42,712 nt of DNA from Candidatus Thorarchaeota archaeon (GTDB lineage Archaea; Asgardarchaeota; Thorarchaeia; Thorarchaeales; Thorarchaeaceae): the NCBI GenBank assembly GCA_016839605.1, contig JAEOTX010000013.1:1-42712 (forward strand), given 5' to 3'. Shown piece by piece: positions 31,887 through 41,926 of this stretch (the first letter of the stretch is position 1; each line of letters begins with the position of its first letter). The notes under the pieces are model-generated. The model had not been told where the DNA came from, made no database searches, and saw only the letters and a list, made by a program, of their open reading frames with translations. The translations under genes were made by a program, and so were the position numbers.

Positions 31887-32732
31887 TTAGAATACACCGC
31901 TCAACATGTCAGTGGTTTCTAAGCCCAACGGAGACCAGGTATCACGACTAAGGGGTTTGAGCAAGTCATTGACTCTCCTAAAGGTCACTTCTCTTATTGG
32001 CATGCTAGGCAGCTTTTGGAGAAAGGCAGCTTTCCTGAAGCGTTCAGGTTCGTAGCTGAAGACCTGTCCTGGCCCAACAACAAGGACAAGATCCACACTG
32101 TCCAAGCCTTCCCAAATCCATGCTGTATCATTGAAAGATTCTATCACCACAACGTCTGTTCCATCTTCCACATGAGAGAAAGAAGAGCTCACATAATTCT
32201 CCAAATTCTCGTTCTCATACTGTTGGATTTCCTCAAGCGAGTTGACTGCTTCCTTCTCTATGCCTAGGGTAAGTACCTGTAACTGTTCATAGGTGAGGAG
32301 AAGATCCCCCCGCTTTACAAGATGCTCCGCAACAAGAGCTGTCGAGCGAACCTCCTTTCCTGCAGGCCAGCTGAATCTCTGCAACGCAATAATTGAATCT
32401 GGACCAGCAAGACCAAGAGTGCCTGGCAAATTGGACAGTGGTCTCTCAGACGAGGTTGGTACATACAATCTGTGTACTGGATTCAGAATATACTCATCCT
32501 TCTGCGAATTTATCTTGGTCTTGATAGATGCAAGGTCAGCAGAGAATATTCGTTTCTGTTCAAGTAGCTGCTGAGTATGTGCGAACCTCTGCCAATAGTT
32601 GTGCGCACTTATTGGCTTGAAATACTCGATGGACTTGCTGTATTGACGAATCTCATCTATCAGCAGTCCTGCGAACGTAGTCTTTCCTGAGTCGAAAGAA
32701 CTCATGCCCACTAGCAGAATCCGCGTTGACAT
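31887..32732 (-). CDS. P-loop NTPase, dethiobiotin-synthetase-like (BioD/CobB superfamily)
   Basis: The 281-residue protein starts with a strand and Walker A of the SIMIBI type (LVGMSSFDSGKTTFAGLL), then IEYFKPISAHN (the BioD-like Lys-Pro) and later DVVVIESFNDTAW and DLVLVVGPGQ strands. Such proteins act in ATP-driven ligation or on cofactors; biotin genes are not nearby. Many archaea carry an uncharacterised homologue. The ATG at 32732 lies at the foot of a short inverted repeat (GGAG...CTCC) that could cover its ribosome site. Function unknown. Confidence 0.65.
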   Translation of the reverse strand: MSTRILLVGMSSFDSGKTTFAGLLIDEIRQYSKSIEYFKPISAHNYWQRFAHTQQLLEQKRIFSADLASIKTKINSQKDEYILNPVHRLYVPTSSERPLSNLPGTLGLAGPDSIIALQRFSWPAGKEVRSTALVAEHLVKRGDLLLTYEQLQVLTLGIEKEAVNSLEEIQQYENENLENYVSSSFSHVEDGTDVVVIESFNDTAWIWEGLDSVDLVLVVGPGQVFSYEPERFRKAAFLQKLPSMPIREVTFRRVNDLLKPLSRDTWSPLGLETTDMLSGVF

Positions 32733-32748
32733 TGGAGTAATGCTCCCG

Positions 32749-32779
32749 AAAAAGAATAGAGAAGGAGCCCGTAGGCTCC
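32749..32779 (-). terminator. Terminator of the thermosome gene
   Basis: On the minus strand, GGAGCC and GGCTCC (32764-32779) form a perfect 6-bp stem with a TACG tetraloop, followed by a T-rich stretch with five T in a row (32749-32763). It lies 17 nt past the thermosome stop codon and just before the P-loop gene. Confidence 0.65.
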
Positions 32780-32796
32780 CTATATCGTTAGATTTT

Positions 32797-34455
32797 CTAC
32801 ATCATGCCGGGCATTCCGCCCATGCCACCCATGCCGCCCATACCGCCTGGTGGTCCAGCAGCTGGTGGAGGACCTGCCTTGGCGGCAATCACGTCATCGA
32901 TCCTGAGGATCATCTGTGCAGTTTCAGCTGCAGAGCGAATCGCCTGGCTCTTGACACGTGAGGGCTCGATAACTCCAGCCTTCATCATATCGGTAGACTT
33001 CCCCTTGAACACATCAACGCCATGCCAGAGTCCGGTCTCCTTGGAGTGTTCCTTCTTCAGGTCCGCAATGATGTCAATGGGGTCATGTCCGCCATTCTCA
33101 GCAAGGGTCTTGGGCACGATTCGTAGTGCTTCAGCAAAGGCTTCAATAGCTAACTGCTCTCGGCCTTTGACTTTTTCAGCAAAGGAATCTAGACGCTTGG
33201 ATATCTCAGACTCAGTGGAACCACCGCCAGCGACGTAAGTACCGTCCTCAACAACATTTCTCACGACGCATAGGGCATCATGTAGTGCCCTGTCGGCCTC
33301 ATCCACAACGTGTTCTGTCCCGCCTCTGATGACTACTGATACAGCCTTGGGATCCTTGCAGTCTCTGACATACACAAGCTTGTCATCAGCAATCCTTACC
33401 TCCTCGACAAGTCCTGCCTTACCCAAGTTGTCTGCAGATAGTTCACTCAGATTAGTAGCAATCTGTGCACCTGTGGCTTTTGCTAGCTTCTCCAGTGTGC
33501 TCTTCTTGGCTCTCCGGAGCGCCAACACACCTGCCTTTGCCAGGTAGTGCTGAGCTACGTCATCTATGCCCTTCTGACAGACGAGCACAGTTGCACCTGA
33601 GTCAATGACCTTATCGACCATTGTCTTCAGCATGCGCTCTTCCTCATCAAGGAATGCCTTGATCTGGTCAGGGCTGTCAATCTTGATTTCTGCATCAAAC
33701 TCGGTCTTCTCGACCTCGATAGCCGCGTTGACCAGCGCAATCTTAGCGTTCTCGACCTTTCTTGGCATTGCCGCATGTACGACCTCTTTGTCTATAACCA
33801 TGCCCTTAACGAGCTCGGTTTCTATGAGGCTCTTGCCCTGTTTCTTGATTATCTCAATCATGTCAACGTCAGCAGTGATTACATCGTTGTTATCTTCGAC
33901 AATCTGCAGAACAGCGTCTACTGCAATCTTGGCGAAGTGACCCTTAAAACCAGAAATTGATTTGCTGTTCATTGAAGTTTCTGCGATTCCATTCAGGACC
34001 TTCTTGTCCTTTCCTGTCATTGAGACTGAGATCTCATCGAGAATCCTTGTTGCCTCTTCAGCAGCTTTCTGATAACCGCTCACAAGAATGGTCGGATGGA
34101 TCTTCTTCTCGAGTAAATCCTGCGCCCTCTTGAGTAGCTCTCCAGCAATCACGACCGATGTGGTTGTACCATCACCGGTCTCTTGGTCCTGGCTCTTTGC
34201 AACCTCAACAAGCATCTTTGCAGCAGGATGTTGTACGTCAATCTCTTTTAGGATTGATGCACCATCGTTGGTGATTGTGACATCGCCCAACGAATCGACG
34301 AGCATCTTGTCCATTCCGCGAGGTCCGAGTGTGGACTTCACAGCATCAGAGATGACGATACCTGCCATGATGTTGTTGGCCTGTGCTGACTTTCCTCTGG
34401 TACGAGATGTACCTTCCTTGAGGATAAGCACTGGTGTTCCAGACATCTGTGCCAT
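32797..34455 (-). CDS. thsA: Thermosome (group II chaperonin) subunit
   Basis: The 552-residue protein has the full group II set: TLGPRGMDKMLVD and VTITNDGASILKEI, GDGTTTSVVIAGEL (nucleotide pocket, near 92-105), an apical domain, the GGGSTESEISKRL catalytic-side segment, and a C-terminal GGM repeat tail. It forms a double-ring ATP-driven folding chamber. Start ATG 34455 has GAGG 8 nt upstream. Paralogous subunits are usual in archaea and would be elsewhere. Confidence 0.97.
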   Translation of the reverse strand: MAQMSGTPVLILKEGTSRTRGKSAQANNIMAGIVISDAVKSTLGPRGMDKMLVDSLGDVTITNDGASILKEIDVQHPAAKMLVEVAKSQDQETGDGTTTSVVIAGELLKRAQDLLEKKIHPTILVSGYQKAAEEATRILDEISVSMTGKDKKVLNGIAETSMNSKSISGFKGHFAKIAVDAVLQIVEDNNDVITADVDMIEIIKKQGKSLIETELVKGMVIDKEVVHAAMPRKVENAKIALVNAAIEVEKTEFDAEIKIDSPDQIKAFLDEEERMLKTMVDKVIDSGATVLVCQKGIDDVAQHYLAKAGVLALRRAKKSTLEKLAKATGAQIATNLSELSADNLGKAGLVEEVRIADDKLVYVRDCKDPKAVSVVIRGGTEHVVDEADRALHDALCVVRNVVEDGTYVAGGGSTESEISKRLDSFAEKVKGREQLAIEAFAEALRIVPKTLAENGGHDPIDIIADLKKEHSKETGLWHGVDVFKGKSTDMMKAGVIEPSRVKSQAIRSAAETAQMILRIDDVIAAKAGPPPAAGPPGGMGGMGGMGGMPGMM

Positions 34456-34474
34456 TTTACTTTCCTCTAATGGT

Positions 34475-34504
34475 TATTTAAATGATAAAAGTGTACATAC
34501 ACTT
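34475..34504 (-). promoter_or_regulatory. Thermosome promoter with adjoining palindrome
   Basis: On the minus strand a palindrome AAGTGTA-TG-TACACTT (34489-34504) is followed at once by an AT-rich stretch with TTATCA and TTTAAATA (34475-34488), the likely BRE/TATA region. A partial third half-site (AAGTGCATA) lies at 34507-34515. A regulator bound here would block or recruit TBP/TFB, as heat-shock regulators do in other archaea. The box and repeat are seen; binding is inference. Confidence 0.5.
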
Positions 34505-34622
34505 CGTATGCACTTCTACTGAAACTGCCCTTAGACTTTGCATAAAAACTTTCCCAAATGTGAATGTATGAATAGAAAGACCCAATTGCGTTTTACGCCT
34601 TTTTCGCGGTGAGGAACGAAGA

Positions 34623-35084
34623 ATGGTCTCTACAGCGCGGCGTGCATTGATTGTCATAGTTCTGATTGCTATGATCGTAGGTGTGGGATTTGCAGTCTTG
34701 GACTACAACTATCTGGGCATCGGTCAGGTCGATGAACACGGACTGTTCTATATCAGTGGGATTCAGGACACGAATAGCAATGAGTCATACACTGTTGAGT
34801 TCCATGGTGTTAGCTTCACCTTCTTGCATTACAATCCTCCAGGATTCTATGTCAATGGAACATTCTACACAGCACCTGATGCTCCTAACACTGCTCACTT
34901 CATGTTAACATATCCTGACAATGAGGTGGAATATCTTAGCCTCAGTGTGGGAGGATTTGTTGCTGTTCGACCAGGCTCTCCATTACGCCCGATTCTAGGA
35001 AATCATATCGCTCCAACAGCTGGAGTTGCTACTGCATTCACAGCGCAGCTGCATTTCAAGTGGGTCTATCTTGTGGCTTTCTAG
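34623..35084 (+). CDS. Small secreted, N-anchored protein of unknown function
   Basis: The 153-residue protein has an N-terminal basic stretch and one helix (about 8-26, ALIVIVLIAMIVGVGFAVL) that is either an anchor or an uncleaved signal. A mostly beta, Tyr/Phe-rich outer domain follows. No known motif. It is divergent from the thermosome across a 167-nt gap, which otherwise holds a CATAAAAAC box near 34541-34549. T-rich TCTTTTTCC at 35102-35110 may end its transcript. Confidence 0.65.
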   Translation: MVSTARRALIVIVLIAMIVGVGFAVLDYNYLGIGQVDEHGLFYISGIQDTNSNESYTVEFHGVSFTFLHYNPPGFYVNGTFYTAPDAPNTAHFMLTYPDNEVEYLSLSVGGFVAVRPGSPLRPILGNHIAPTAGVATAFTAQLHFKWVYLVAF

Positions 35085-35186
35085 TTCTTAGATTCGTGAG
35101 ATCTTTTTCCTATGAGGCAAAGATGATAAGTGAGAGGCAATATCACAGCCGAACCAGATGCCCAAGTGAATTCTGGAGGCAAAAGA

Positions 35187-36905
35187 TTGGACATCACATT
35201 AAACATAGGCGGTGAAGCTGGACAAGGAATTGACACCATTGGTGACTTGCTCACACAGGTCTTTGTCCAGTCTGGCTTCTACACCTTCACCGTAAAGGAC
35301 TTCGAGTCAAGGATACGGGGTGGGTACAACTTCAGTCAAATCAGAATCTCTGATAGTCCTGTGCATGCTCCTGTTGATGATATAGATCTCATAGTGGCTC
35401 TATCTCATGATGCTATAGTAGGAAAGCGCAATCAGCTTGTGGACGGAGGAGTCATCATCTTCAATAACACCATTGATTTTGAAGAGCTTGATGCCTGTCA
35501 TTATCCTGCACCTCTTGAGAAAACCGCAAAGGAAGTCGGTGGCAACATCAGGATGATGAATGCGGCCGCTCTTGGGGCTGTTCTGGCTGTCACAAAGTTT
35601 CCCTTCAAACTGGCTGATGAAGCTCTTACAGGGATCTTTCTGAGAAAGGGTCGTAAAATTGTCGATGCCAACGTGGAAGTAGCGAAGGCACTTTATGACT
35701 TGACTATGGAGAAATGGACAGGACCCTGCGTTCAAGATATGAGTGATGTCAAGACAGGTCCTTGTAAGGACCGCCTTATTGTCACAGGAAATCGTGCTAT
35801 CGCATTAGGAGCTATGGCTGCGAATCTCAAATGGATGTCGTCATATCCAATGAGTCCATCCACGGCTTGCTTCCAAGATGTTGTGAGTAATGCTCAACGG
35901 TTGAAAATCGGTACTCTCCAGACGGAAGATGAAATTGCATCAATTACTATGGCGATAGGAGCCTCCTTTGCTGGGGCGCGTAGTATGGTTACGACTTCGG
36001 GTGGTGGCTTCTCTTTGATGGTAGAAGGCCTCGGATTGGCCGCGATGACAGAAACGCCCATTGTAATATATAACGCTCAGCGTCCTGGACCAAGCACTGG
36101 TCTGCCGACACGAACGGAACAAGCTGACCTTCTATTCATGCTAACTTCCAGTCAAGGTGAATTTCCGAGAATCATGCTCGCACCAAAGGATCCAATCGAA
36201 GCCTTTGAAACAACAACCAGAGCGTTCAATCTTGCCGATAGATTCCAGGTTCCAGTCATGATTCTAGGTGACCAATACTTCTCTGACTCTGTCATGAATG
36301 TGCCGCGATTTGATTCTTCTAAGGTGAAGATTGATAGAGGGAAGAGAGCTCCGGAGAAGATGTCCGAACCTTATGGTCGATACAAACTATCAGAGGACGG
36401 AGTATCCCCGATTGCATTCCCAGGCGACAAGGGTAGATTCGTAGTTGCCTCAGGAAATGTGCACCTTGAGGATGGTCACCTTACAGAAGACCCCGAGATG
36501 CGGAATGCGATGGTTGAGAAATTCATGAAGAAGATTCCATATATTCTGAAAGCACTCAATCCTCCCGAGGTCTTTGGAGGCAGGGGCGCAGAAACTACGC
36601 TGCTGACTTGGGGGTCAACGTGGGGGGCTGCCAATGAGGCAGTAAAGCGTCTCTCAAATAAGGGAGTATCTATCAATCTGCTGCACTATTGCGACGTATT
36701 TCCGTTGAAGACTCATACCTTGACTGAAGCATTCAATGATGCCAAGAGAGTAGTTGCTGTTGAACAGAACGCGACCTCGCAGTTTGCAAAACTTGTAAGG
36801 ATGGAAACTGGACTCACAGTTGATCAACATATCAATAAGTATGACGGGAGGCCGATGACACCGCGATTCATTATGGATCGTCTTAGGGAGGGTGGTATCT
36901 CTTGA
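35187..36905 (+). CDS. korA: 2-oxoacid:ferredoxin oxidoreductase, fused gamma-alpha subunit
   Basis: TTG 35187 is chosen because GGAGG lies 7 nt upstream and the family's GGEAGQGIDT motif follows at once; GTG 35130, in frame, is an alternative (591 residues) with a poor site. From 35187 the protein has 572 residues. The gamma domain (about 1-175) has GGEAGQGIDT and SRIRGGYNFSQIRIS. The alpha domain (about 190-572) has YPMSPST and RPGPSTGLPTRTEQADL. With KorB it decarboxylates a 2-oxoacid to acyl-CoA, reducing ferredoxin. 2-Oxoglutarate is the likely substrate because fumarase and succinate dehydrogenase genes follow. Confidence 0.9.
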   Translation: MDITLNIGGEAGQGIDTIGDLLTQVFVQSGFYTFTVKDFESRIRGGYNFSQIRISDSPVHAPVDDIDLIVALSHDAIVGKRNQLVDGGVIIFNNTIDFEELDACHYPAPLEKTAKEVGGNIRMMNAAALGAVLAVTKFPFKLADEALTGIFLRKGRKIVDANVEVAKALYDLTMEKWTGPCVQDMSDVKTGPCKDRLIVTGNRAIALGAMAANLKWMSSYPMSPSTACFQDVVSNAQRLKIGTLQTEDEIASITMAIGASFAGARSMVTTSGGGFSLMVEGLGLAAMTETPIVIYNAQRPGPSTGLPTRTEQADLLFMLTSSQGEFPRIMLAPKDPIEAFETTTRAFNLADRFQVPVMILGDQYFSDSVMNVPRFDSSKVKIDRGKRAPEKMSEPYGRYKLSEDGVSPIAFPGDKGRFVVASGNVHLEDGHLTEDPEMRNAMVEKFMKKIPYILKALNPPEVFGGRGAETTLLTWGSTWGAANEAVKRLSNKGVSINLLHYCDVFPLKTHTLTEAFNDAKRVVAVEQNATSQFAKLVRMETGLTVDQHINKYDGRPMTPRFIMDRLREGGIS

Positions 36906-37768
36906 TTACAAAGGAGCAACTCGAAGGTCCTAAGAAAATAACGTGGTGCATAGGATGCGGCAACTTTGGAATTCTAGCATCGCTTAAGAAAGCGATAGGT
37001 GAATTGGGAGTTCCTCAGAATGAATTTGTAATCGTGTCTGGGATTGGTTGTGGCAGCAAGATTCCGCACTACATCAATCTGAATGCGATACATACACTGC
37101 ATGGCAGAGCAATGGCTGTTGCTCAAGGTGTACATCTTGCGAATCTTGACCTGGAAGTTCTTGTTCATGTTGGGGATGGTGATACATTAGGAGAGGGGTT
37201 GGGTCATCTGATGCACGCAGCGAGGCGAAATGTAGACATCTCAGTGTTTCTCCATAACAATGGTGTAATGGGGCTAACCAAAGGCCAATTCTCACCATCT
37301 GCCCCAAGAGGATATGTTTCGAGGACCTCGCCGCCCGAAGCCGGGGCTCCGATGAATCCTGTAAACATAGTTGCATATGCTTTGACTGCTGGTGCTACTT
37401 TCGTGGCACGTGGCTTCTCGGGTGATCAGAAGGGTCTTGTTGCATTGATGAGGAAGGCAATGAAGCACAAGGGATTTGCCCTAGTTGATATCCTACAGCC
37501 ATGTCAAACTTGGAATCGAGTATTGAACTGGAAGTTCTACAACGAACATACATACTCGTTGCAGGATAATGGACATGATATCAATAACAGGATGGCGGCT
37601 CTTGAGAAAGCGTTCAGCAATGGCGACAAGATTCCAATTGGAGTTTTCTATCAAGAGAAGGCACCTACGTTAGCAGAGAGTCTTGCTTTGCCTGTAGATG
37701 GACGTCTGCGTGACCATAAGACGGATAGCAAAGAGGTTCAATCTATTATTGATGAGTTTATCCTCTAG
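36902..37768 (+). CDS. korB: 2-oxoacid:ferredoxin oxidoreductase, beta subunit
   Basis: The 288-residue TPP subunit has CIGCGNFGI (Fe-S ligands), SGIGCGSKIPHY, GDGDTLGEGLGHLMHAARRN (TPP/Mg site) and GVMGLTKGQFSPSAP. The further Cys in QPCQTWN completes the [4Fe-4S] site. TTG 36902 overlaps the korA TGA (TTGA) and has GGAGGG upstream, so translation is likely coupled. It makes succinyl-CoA (if 2-oxoglutarate is the substrate) and reduced ferredoxin, which could feed the bifurcating complex encoded at 12-19 kb. Confidence 0.93.
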   Translation: MITKEQLEGPKKITWCIGCGNFGILASLKKAIGELGVPQNEFVIVSGIGCGSKIPHYINLNAIHTLHGRAMAVAQGVHLANLDLEVLVHVGDGDTLGEGLGHLMHAARRNVDISVFLHNNGVMGLTKGQFSPSAPRGYVSRTSPPEAGAPMNPVNIVAYALTAGATFVARGFSGDQKGLVALMRKAMKHKGFALVDILQPCQTWNRVLNWKFYNEHTYSLQDNGHDINNRMAALEKAFSNGDKIPIGVFYQEKAPTLAESLALPVDGRLRDHKTDSKEVQSIIDEFIL

Positions 37769-37798
37769 ACTAGGAGCATTTTGAGGCTGTGGTTTCGA

Positions 37799-39187
37799 AT
37801 GACGAAGACCAGGACTGAGAAGGATGTTCTCGGAGAAGTGGAAGTTCCTTCAGAAGCATATTGGGGAATTAGCACTCAGCGTGCCCTTACCAATTTCAAA
37901 ATTAGTGGTCGAAGAATGCCAGAGCAATTCATTGTAGCCCTAGCTACGGTGAAGAAAGCGTGTCTGTTGGCGAATATGGATCTGGGCGCGATCCCATCAG
38001 ACATTGGAAAACCGATTCAGAAGGCTGTGGATGAGATTATCAGAGATGGAAAGATGCTGGACCAGTTTCCAATCGATATCTTTCAAACTGGCTCAGGAAC
38101 TCAGACTAATATGAACATGAATGAGGTTCTGGCCAATAGGGCTAATGAAATCTTGGATCAACCTCGAGGAAAGAAGGCACCGGTCCATCCCAATGATCAT
38201 GTCAACTTCGGACAGTCTTCCAATGATGCCATTCCTACAGCAATGCATGTCGCAGCACTTCTAGCAATTACTAACGAACTGATGCCTGCAATGGATAAAC
38301 TGATTCAGAGTTTGGACAAAAAAGTGAAGGAATTCAATGACATTGTAAAGGTTGGCCGCACTCATCTTCAAGACGCAGTGCCCATTCCACTATCAATGGA
38401 GTTCGATGTCTATAGAACGCAGATGGTTAATAATATGAGCGATCTGCAGGCGGCCCGTGATGAGCTTGTTGTTGTTCCCATTGGAGGGACTGCACTCGGA
38501 ACTGGTCTAAATGCTCCTGAGGGATTTGCTGAGAAAGCTGTTGGGTATCTGAGTAAATTCACGAATCTCCCGATTCGGACTCATTCCGTTAAAGCTGAAG
38601 GGATATCCTCACACCGTGCGATGGTGCGTCTTAGTTCAAGTCTACGACTCCTAGCGCTTTCATGTATTAAGATGGCCAATGATATTCGATGGATGGGCAG
38701 CGGTCCGCGAGCTGGGCTTGGCGAACTCATCCTTCCTCAGAATGAGCCTGGATCCTCTCTCATGCCAGGTAAGATTAATCCAACTCAATCAGAGGCCCTG
38801 ATACAGGTATGTGCACAAGTAATAGGTCATGATACTGTCGTGTCATTTGCAGAGAGTCATGGGAGCATTCTTGACTTAAATATGTCAAAGCCTGTAGTCA
38901 TTGTCAACATACTTGATGCGATAACAATTCTTTCAAACAGCATTCATTCGTTCAGACTGCATTGCCTTTCAGGACTCAAGGTAAATGAAAGCGCAATTAA
39001 GGACCATCTTGAGCGGAGCCTGATGATTGTTACAAGACTGACACCAGTCATCGGGTATGACAAGGCTGGAGAAGTCGCAAGAAGAGCCTATGAAACTGGG
39101 CAGACAATTCGAGAGACCATTAAGGATATGGGAATCGAGATAGAGGGGAATCTCGATGAACTACTTGATCCGAAGAAGATGGTCTGA
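37799..39187 (+). CDS. fumC: Class II fumarate hydratase
   Basis: The protein has 462 residues from ATG 37799, the typical class II length; TTG 37781 is an in-frame alternative with AGGAG only 4 nt away. Diagnostic segments are [45 protein letters not shown] and the signature [16 protein letters not shown]. It hydrates fumarate to malate with no metal. It is placed between kor and sdh genes, so the operon covers consecutive TCA-cycle steps. Confidence 0.95.
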   Translation: MTKTRTEKDVLGEVEVPSEAYWGISTQRALTNFKISGRRMPEQFIVALATVKKACLLANMDLGAIPSDIGKPIQKAVDEIIRDGKMLDQFPIDIFQTGSGTQTNMNMNEVLANRANEILDQPRGKKAPVHPNDHVNFGQSSNDAIPTAMHVAALLAITNELMPAMDKLIQSLDKKVKEFNDIVKVGRTHLQDAVPIPLSMEFDVYRTQMVNNMSDLQAARDELVVVPIGGTALGTGLNAPEGFAEKAVGYLSKFTNLPIRTHSVKAEGISSHRAMVRLSSSLRLLALSCIKMANDIRWMGSGPRAGLGELILPQNEPGSSLMPGKINPTQSEALIQVCAQVIGHDTVVSFAESHGSILDLNMSKPVVIVNILDAITILSNSIHSFRLHCLSGLKVNESAIKDHLERSLMIVTRLTPVIGYDKAGEVARRAYETGQTIRETIKDMGIEIEGNLDELLDPKKMV

Positions 39188-39198
39188 AAGAGGAGGTT

Positions 39199-40884
39199 AT
39201 GAAGACGAATCATAATCATGATATTCTGGTCATTGGGGCTGGGCTTTCCGGTTTGCGTGTTGCCATAGAGCTAACTGACCGGTACGATGTGGCAGTCCTG
39301 ACAAAGGTGCATCCACTGAGGTCTCACTCTGTGGCTGCCCAGGGGGGGATCAATGCCTCACTAAGCCCTGAAGACTCTTGGGAGTCGCATGCTTTTGACA
39401 CTGTCAAGGGCTCAGATTATCTGGCTGACCAAGATGTGGTCGAGTTGATGGCCAAGGGGGCACCAAGCGCTGTGATTGAGAATGAGCAGTGGGGCACAGC
39501 ATTTTCAAGGACCGAAGATGGAAGCATTGCTCAACGTCCTTTTGGTGGGGCTGCGTATCCCCGTACATGTTATGCTGCCGATAGGACCGGGCACAACTTA
39601 CTCCATACCACTTTCGAGCAGGCACTCCGAAAAGGAGTCAAGTTCTATCATGAGTGGTTTGTTACTTCTCTTGTTAAGACAGAAGATCGAGTCTGTGGGG
39701 TGACTGCTCTTGAGATTGCCACAGGTGAGATACATGGCTTTACCGCCAAGGCTGTAGTTCTAGCCACAGGTGGGTTTGGTCGGATCTATGGCCATTCTAC
39801 CAACGCTCTCATCAACACTGGCGATGGTGCTGCTATTGCATTACGGGCAGGAGTCCCGCTCAAGGATATGGAGTTCGTTCAGTTCCATCCTACAACTTTA
39901 GTGCCATCAAGCATCCTCATTACTGAGGGTGCCCGGGGCGAAGGAGGGTATCTCTTCAACAGTGAAGGCAAGAGGTTCATGGACAAGTATGCACCAAAGG
40001 ACATGGAACTTGCTCCACGGGATATTGTGGCAAGAGCTATTCAGACTGAGATAAATGAAGGTAGAGGATTTGGTTCCAACTACGTCCACCTTGATTTGAG
40101 GCACCTAGGCAAAGAGAAGATTATGGAACGACTTCCCGGGATACGGGAGATATCCATGTTTTTCGCTGGGGTTGACCCAATTGACGAGCCTATCCCAGTA
40201 CGTCCTGGGCAACACTACTCAATGGGCGGCATTCATTGTAACAAGAATGGGGCGACGCTGCTCGATGGTCTTTTCACAGTAGGAGAAACAGCGTGCATGA
40301 GTGTTCATGGCGCAAACAGGCTTGGAGGCAACTCACTCCTAGAAACCCTTGTATTTGGTAGATTTGTTGGTCAGAAGGTCGGTGAGTATGCTGCGGATGC
40401 GGAAGATTTTGATGAATGCACTGTAGATGATGCTGCTTTCGCTATGCGGGAGAAGATTCAGTCAATTCTTCTGAGAGAATCAGGAGAGTCACATGCTGAA
40501 TTAAAGGAAGAGATGGGCAGAATCATGGATAATGAAGTCGGAGTGTTTAGAGAACAAGAGACCTTGGAGTCGGCTCTCAAAGCGATTCGCTTCTTGAAAG
40601 AACGCTATGAGAATATTGCATTGCCAAGATGCGACACTCAATTCAACTACTCACTTGTCAGAGCCCTGGAACTGGAGAATCTGCTTCACCTTGCCGAAGT
40701 CATTACTATGACTGCGCTCATGAGACGCGAGAGCAGGGGTGCCCATTGGCGAACCGATTATGGATCTCGGGACGACGAGAATTTCCTGAAGCATTCATTG
40801 GTATCCATGGTTGAGGACTTTCTGAAGACCGAATATATCGATGTCAACCTCGGGATGTTTGAGGTAAAGGAGAGGAAGTATTGA
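39199..40884 (+). CDS. sdhA: Succinate dehydrogenase / fumarate reductase flavoprotein subunit
   Basis: The 561-residue protein has an FAD fold [15 protein letters not shown] (11-25), covalent-FAD His43 in [12 protein letters not shown], and the active-site segments [20 protein letters not shown] and [24 protein letters not shown] 4-5 nt before ATG 39199 is a strong ribosome site. It oxidises succinate or reduces fumarate with SdhB, the next gene. Confidence 0.95.
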   Translation: MKTNHNHDILVIGAGLSGLRVAIELTDRYDVAVLTKVHPLRSHSVAAQGGINASLSPEDSWESHAFDTVKGSDYLADQDVVELMAKGAPSAVIENEQWGTAFSRTEDGSIAQRPFGGAAYPRTCYAADRTGHNLLHTTFEQALRKGVKFYHEWFVTSLVKTEDRVCGVTALEIATGEIHGFTAKAVVLATGGFGRIYGHSTNALINTGDGAAIALRAGVPLKDMEFVQFHPTTLVPSSILITEGARGEGGYLFNSEGKRFMDKYAPKDMELAPRDIVARAIQTEINEGRGFGSNYVHLDLRHLGKEKIMERLPGIREISMFFAGVDPIDEPIPVRPGQHYSMGGIHCNKNGATLLDGLFTVGETACMSVHGANRLGGNSLLETLVFGRFVGQKVGEYAADAEDFDECTVDDAAFAMREKIQSILLRESGESHAELKEEMGRIMDNEVGVFREQETLESALKAIRFLKERYENIALPRCDTQFNYSLVRALELENLLHLAEVITMTALMRRESRGAHWRTDYGSRDDENFLKHSLVSMVEDFLKTEYIDVNLGMFEVKERKY

Positions 40885-41615
40885 TGATGTTTAGAGTGGC
40901 ACGCAGTCGTGAAGGAATGAAGATCACTCATTATGACCTCTACAAGGTCGACCTTCGCAAAGGGATGACAGTATTGGATGTACTCTTTCAGATTCAGGAT
41001 TACATGGACGAGTCTCTTGCATTCAGATATTCATGCAGAGGTGCGGTATGTGGAAGCTGTGCAATGCTCGTGAACAAGATTCCAGTCCTTGCTTGCAGGA
41101 CTCAAGTGAGTTCATTGAAGAAGGCTCCCCCAAAGCTCAAACCTTTTGCGGCAATGACTGATTCTCCCACAGGCTGGAATCCAGAAACCGAGGTCCTTGT
41201 TGAACCTTTGCCGAATCTGCCTATCTTAAAGGACCTGGTCGTTGACATGACACAATTCTATGATGCACTGGAATCCTTGAAGCTCTGGGCAGATCCCGCA
41301 AAAGGCGATGATCCACGAATCCAGAGTCCAACAGACCGGAAAAAGATTGAGCGCTATGTGAACTGCATCATGTGCGCGCTCTGCTTTGGTTCTTGTCCTA
41401 TCAACGCAGAAAAGGAAGAATACCTTGGCCCGGCCGCATTAGCAAAAGCGTGGCGATTCTCCGAAGACTCTAGAACGGAGGAGTCCAAGAAATATCTTGA
41501 AGCTGCGAAAGCCCCTGAGGGGTCGCCATTATGTGATCTAATCTACAATTGTGTGAAGGTATGTCCAAAAGGAGTAGCGCCAGGTGGGGCGATCAGGAAG
41601 ATAAAGGAATCATAA
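40884..41615 (+). CDS. sdhB: Succinate dehydrogenase / fumarate reductase iron-sulfur subunit
   Basis: ATG 40884 overlaps the sdhA TGA (TGATG) and has GGAGAGG upstream; 243 residues. The [2Fe-2S] motif C-x4-C-x2-C-x11-C (CRGAVCGSCAMLV...) is followed by CIMCALCFGSCP and CDLIYNCVKVCPKG for the [4Fe-4S] and [3Fe-4S] clusters. No SdhC or SdhD follows; the next genes are on the other strand. The enzyme could be soluble, use anchors encoded elsewhere, or donate to another carrier. Confidence 0.94.
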   Translation: MMFRVARSREGMKITHYDLYKVDLRKGMTVLDVLFQIQDYMDESLAFRYSCRGAVCGSCAMLVNKIPVLACRTQVSSLKKAPPKLKPFAAMTDSPTGWNPETEVLVEPLPNLPILKDLVVDMTQFYDALESLKLWADPAKGDDPRIQSPTDRKKIERYVNCIMCALCFGSCPINAEKEEYLGPAALAKAWRFSEDSRTEESKKYLEAAKAPEGSPLCDLIYNCVKVCPKGVAPGGAIRKIKES

Positions 41616-41625
41616 CTCAGCAGTA

Positions 41626-41850
41626 TTATGCCCCGCCCAATTGCTTCGTTCGATTCATTGCTTCAGCATAGTCCTCGGATGCGCCGTCAAAGAATGCTAT
41701 GTCCTGAGTTTTAGAGTAGTGTAGCTTTCCTGATGTAGTGGCCTTGATTTTTACACTTTCCTCTCCCCTTGGAAAATGACCTGAGACTCTCATAACGATA
41801 TAAAGAAGTCCCAATGTGAGAAGCGCAGCTGTTAAGATTTCTGGGATCAA
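41626..41850 (-). CDS. Small one-helix membrane protein
   Basis: The 74-residue protein starts at TTG 41850, the only start that keeps its helix (ILTAALLTLGLLYIVMRVSG, 4-23). A short soluble C-terminal part, acidic and Tyr-containing, follows. It is convergent with sdhB, whose stop is 10 nt away. It could be a small membrane protein with a local role; I see no link to SdhC/D, which have three or more helices. Confidence 0.5.
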   Translation of the reverse strand: MIPEILTAALLTLGLLYIVMRVSGHFPRGEESVKIKATTSGKLHYSKTQDIAFFDGASEDYAEAMNRTKQLGGA

Positions 41851-41926
41851 TTTTATTCACGCCAATAGGTTTTCTGAAATGAATCATTGGATTATAAGGA
41901 GTGAAAGCATATAGGGTCTTTGAACA

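Noticed and set aside
32804..32850. Short tandem repeats (GGCATnCC-like) at the thermosome 3' end
   Set aside because: Encodes the usual GGM tail of group II chaperonins; not a mobile or regulatory repeat.
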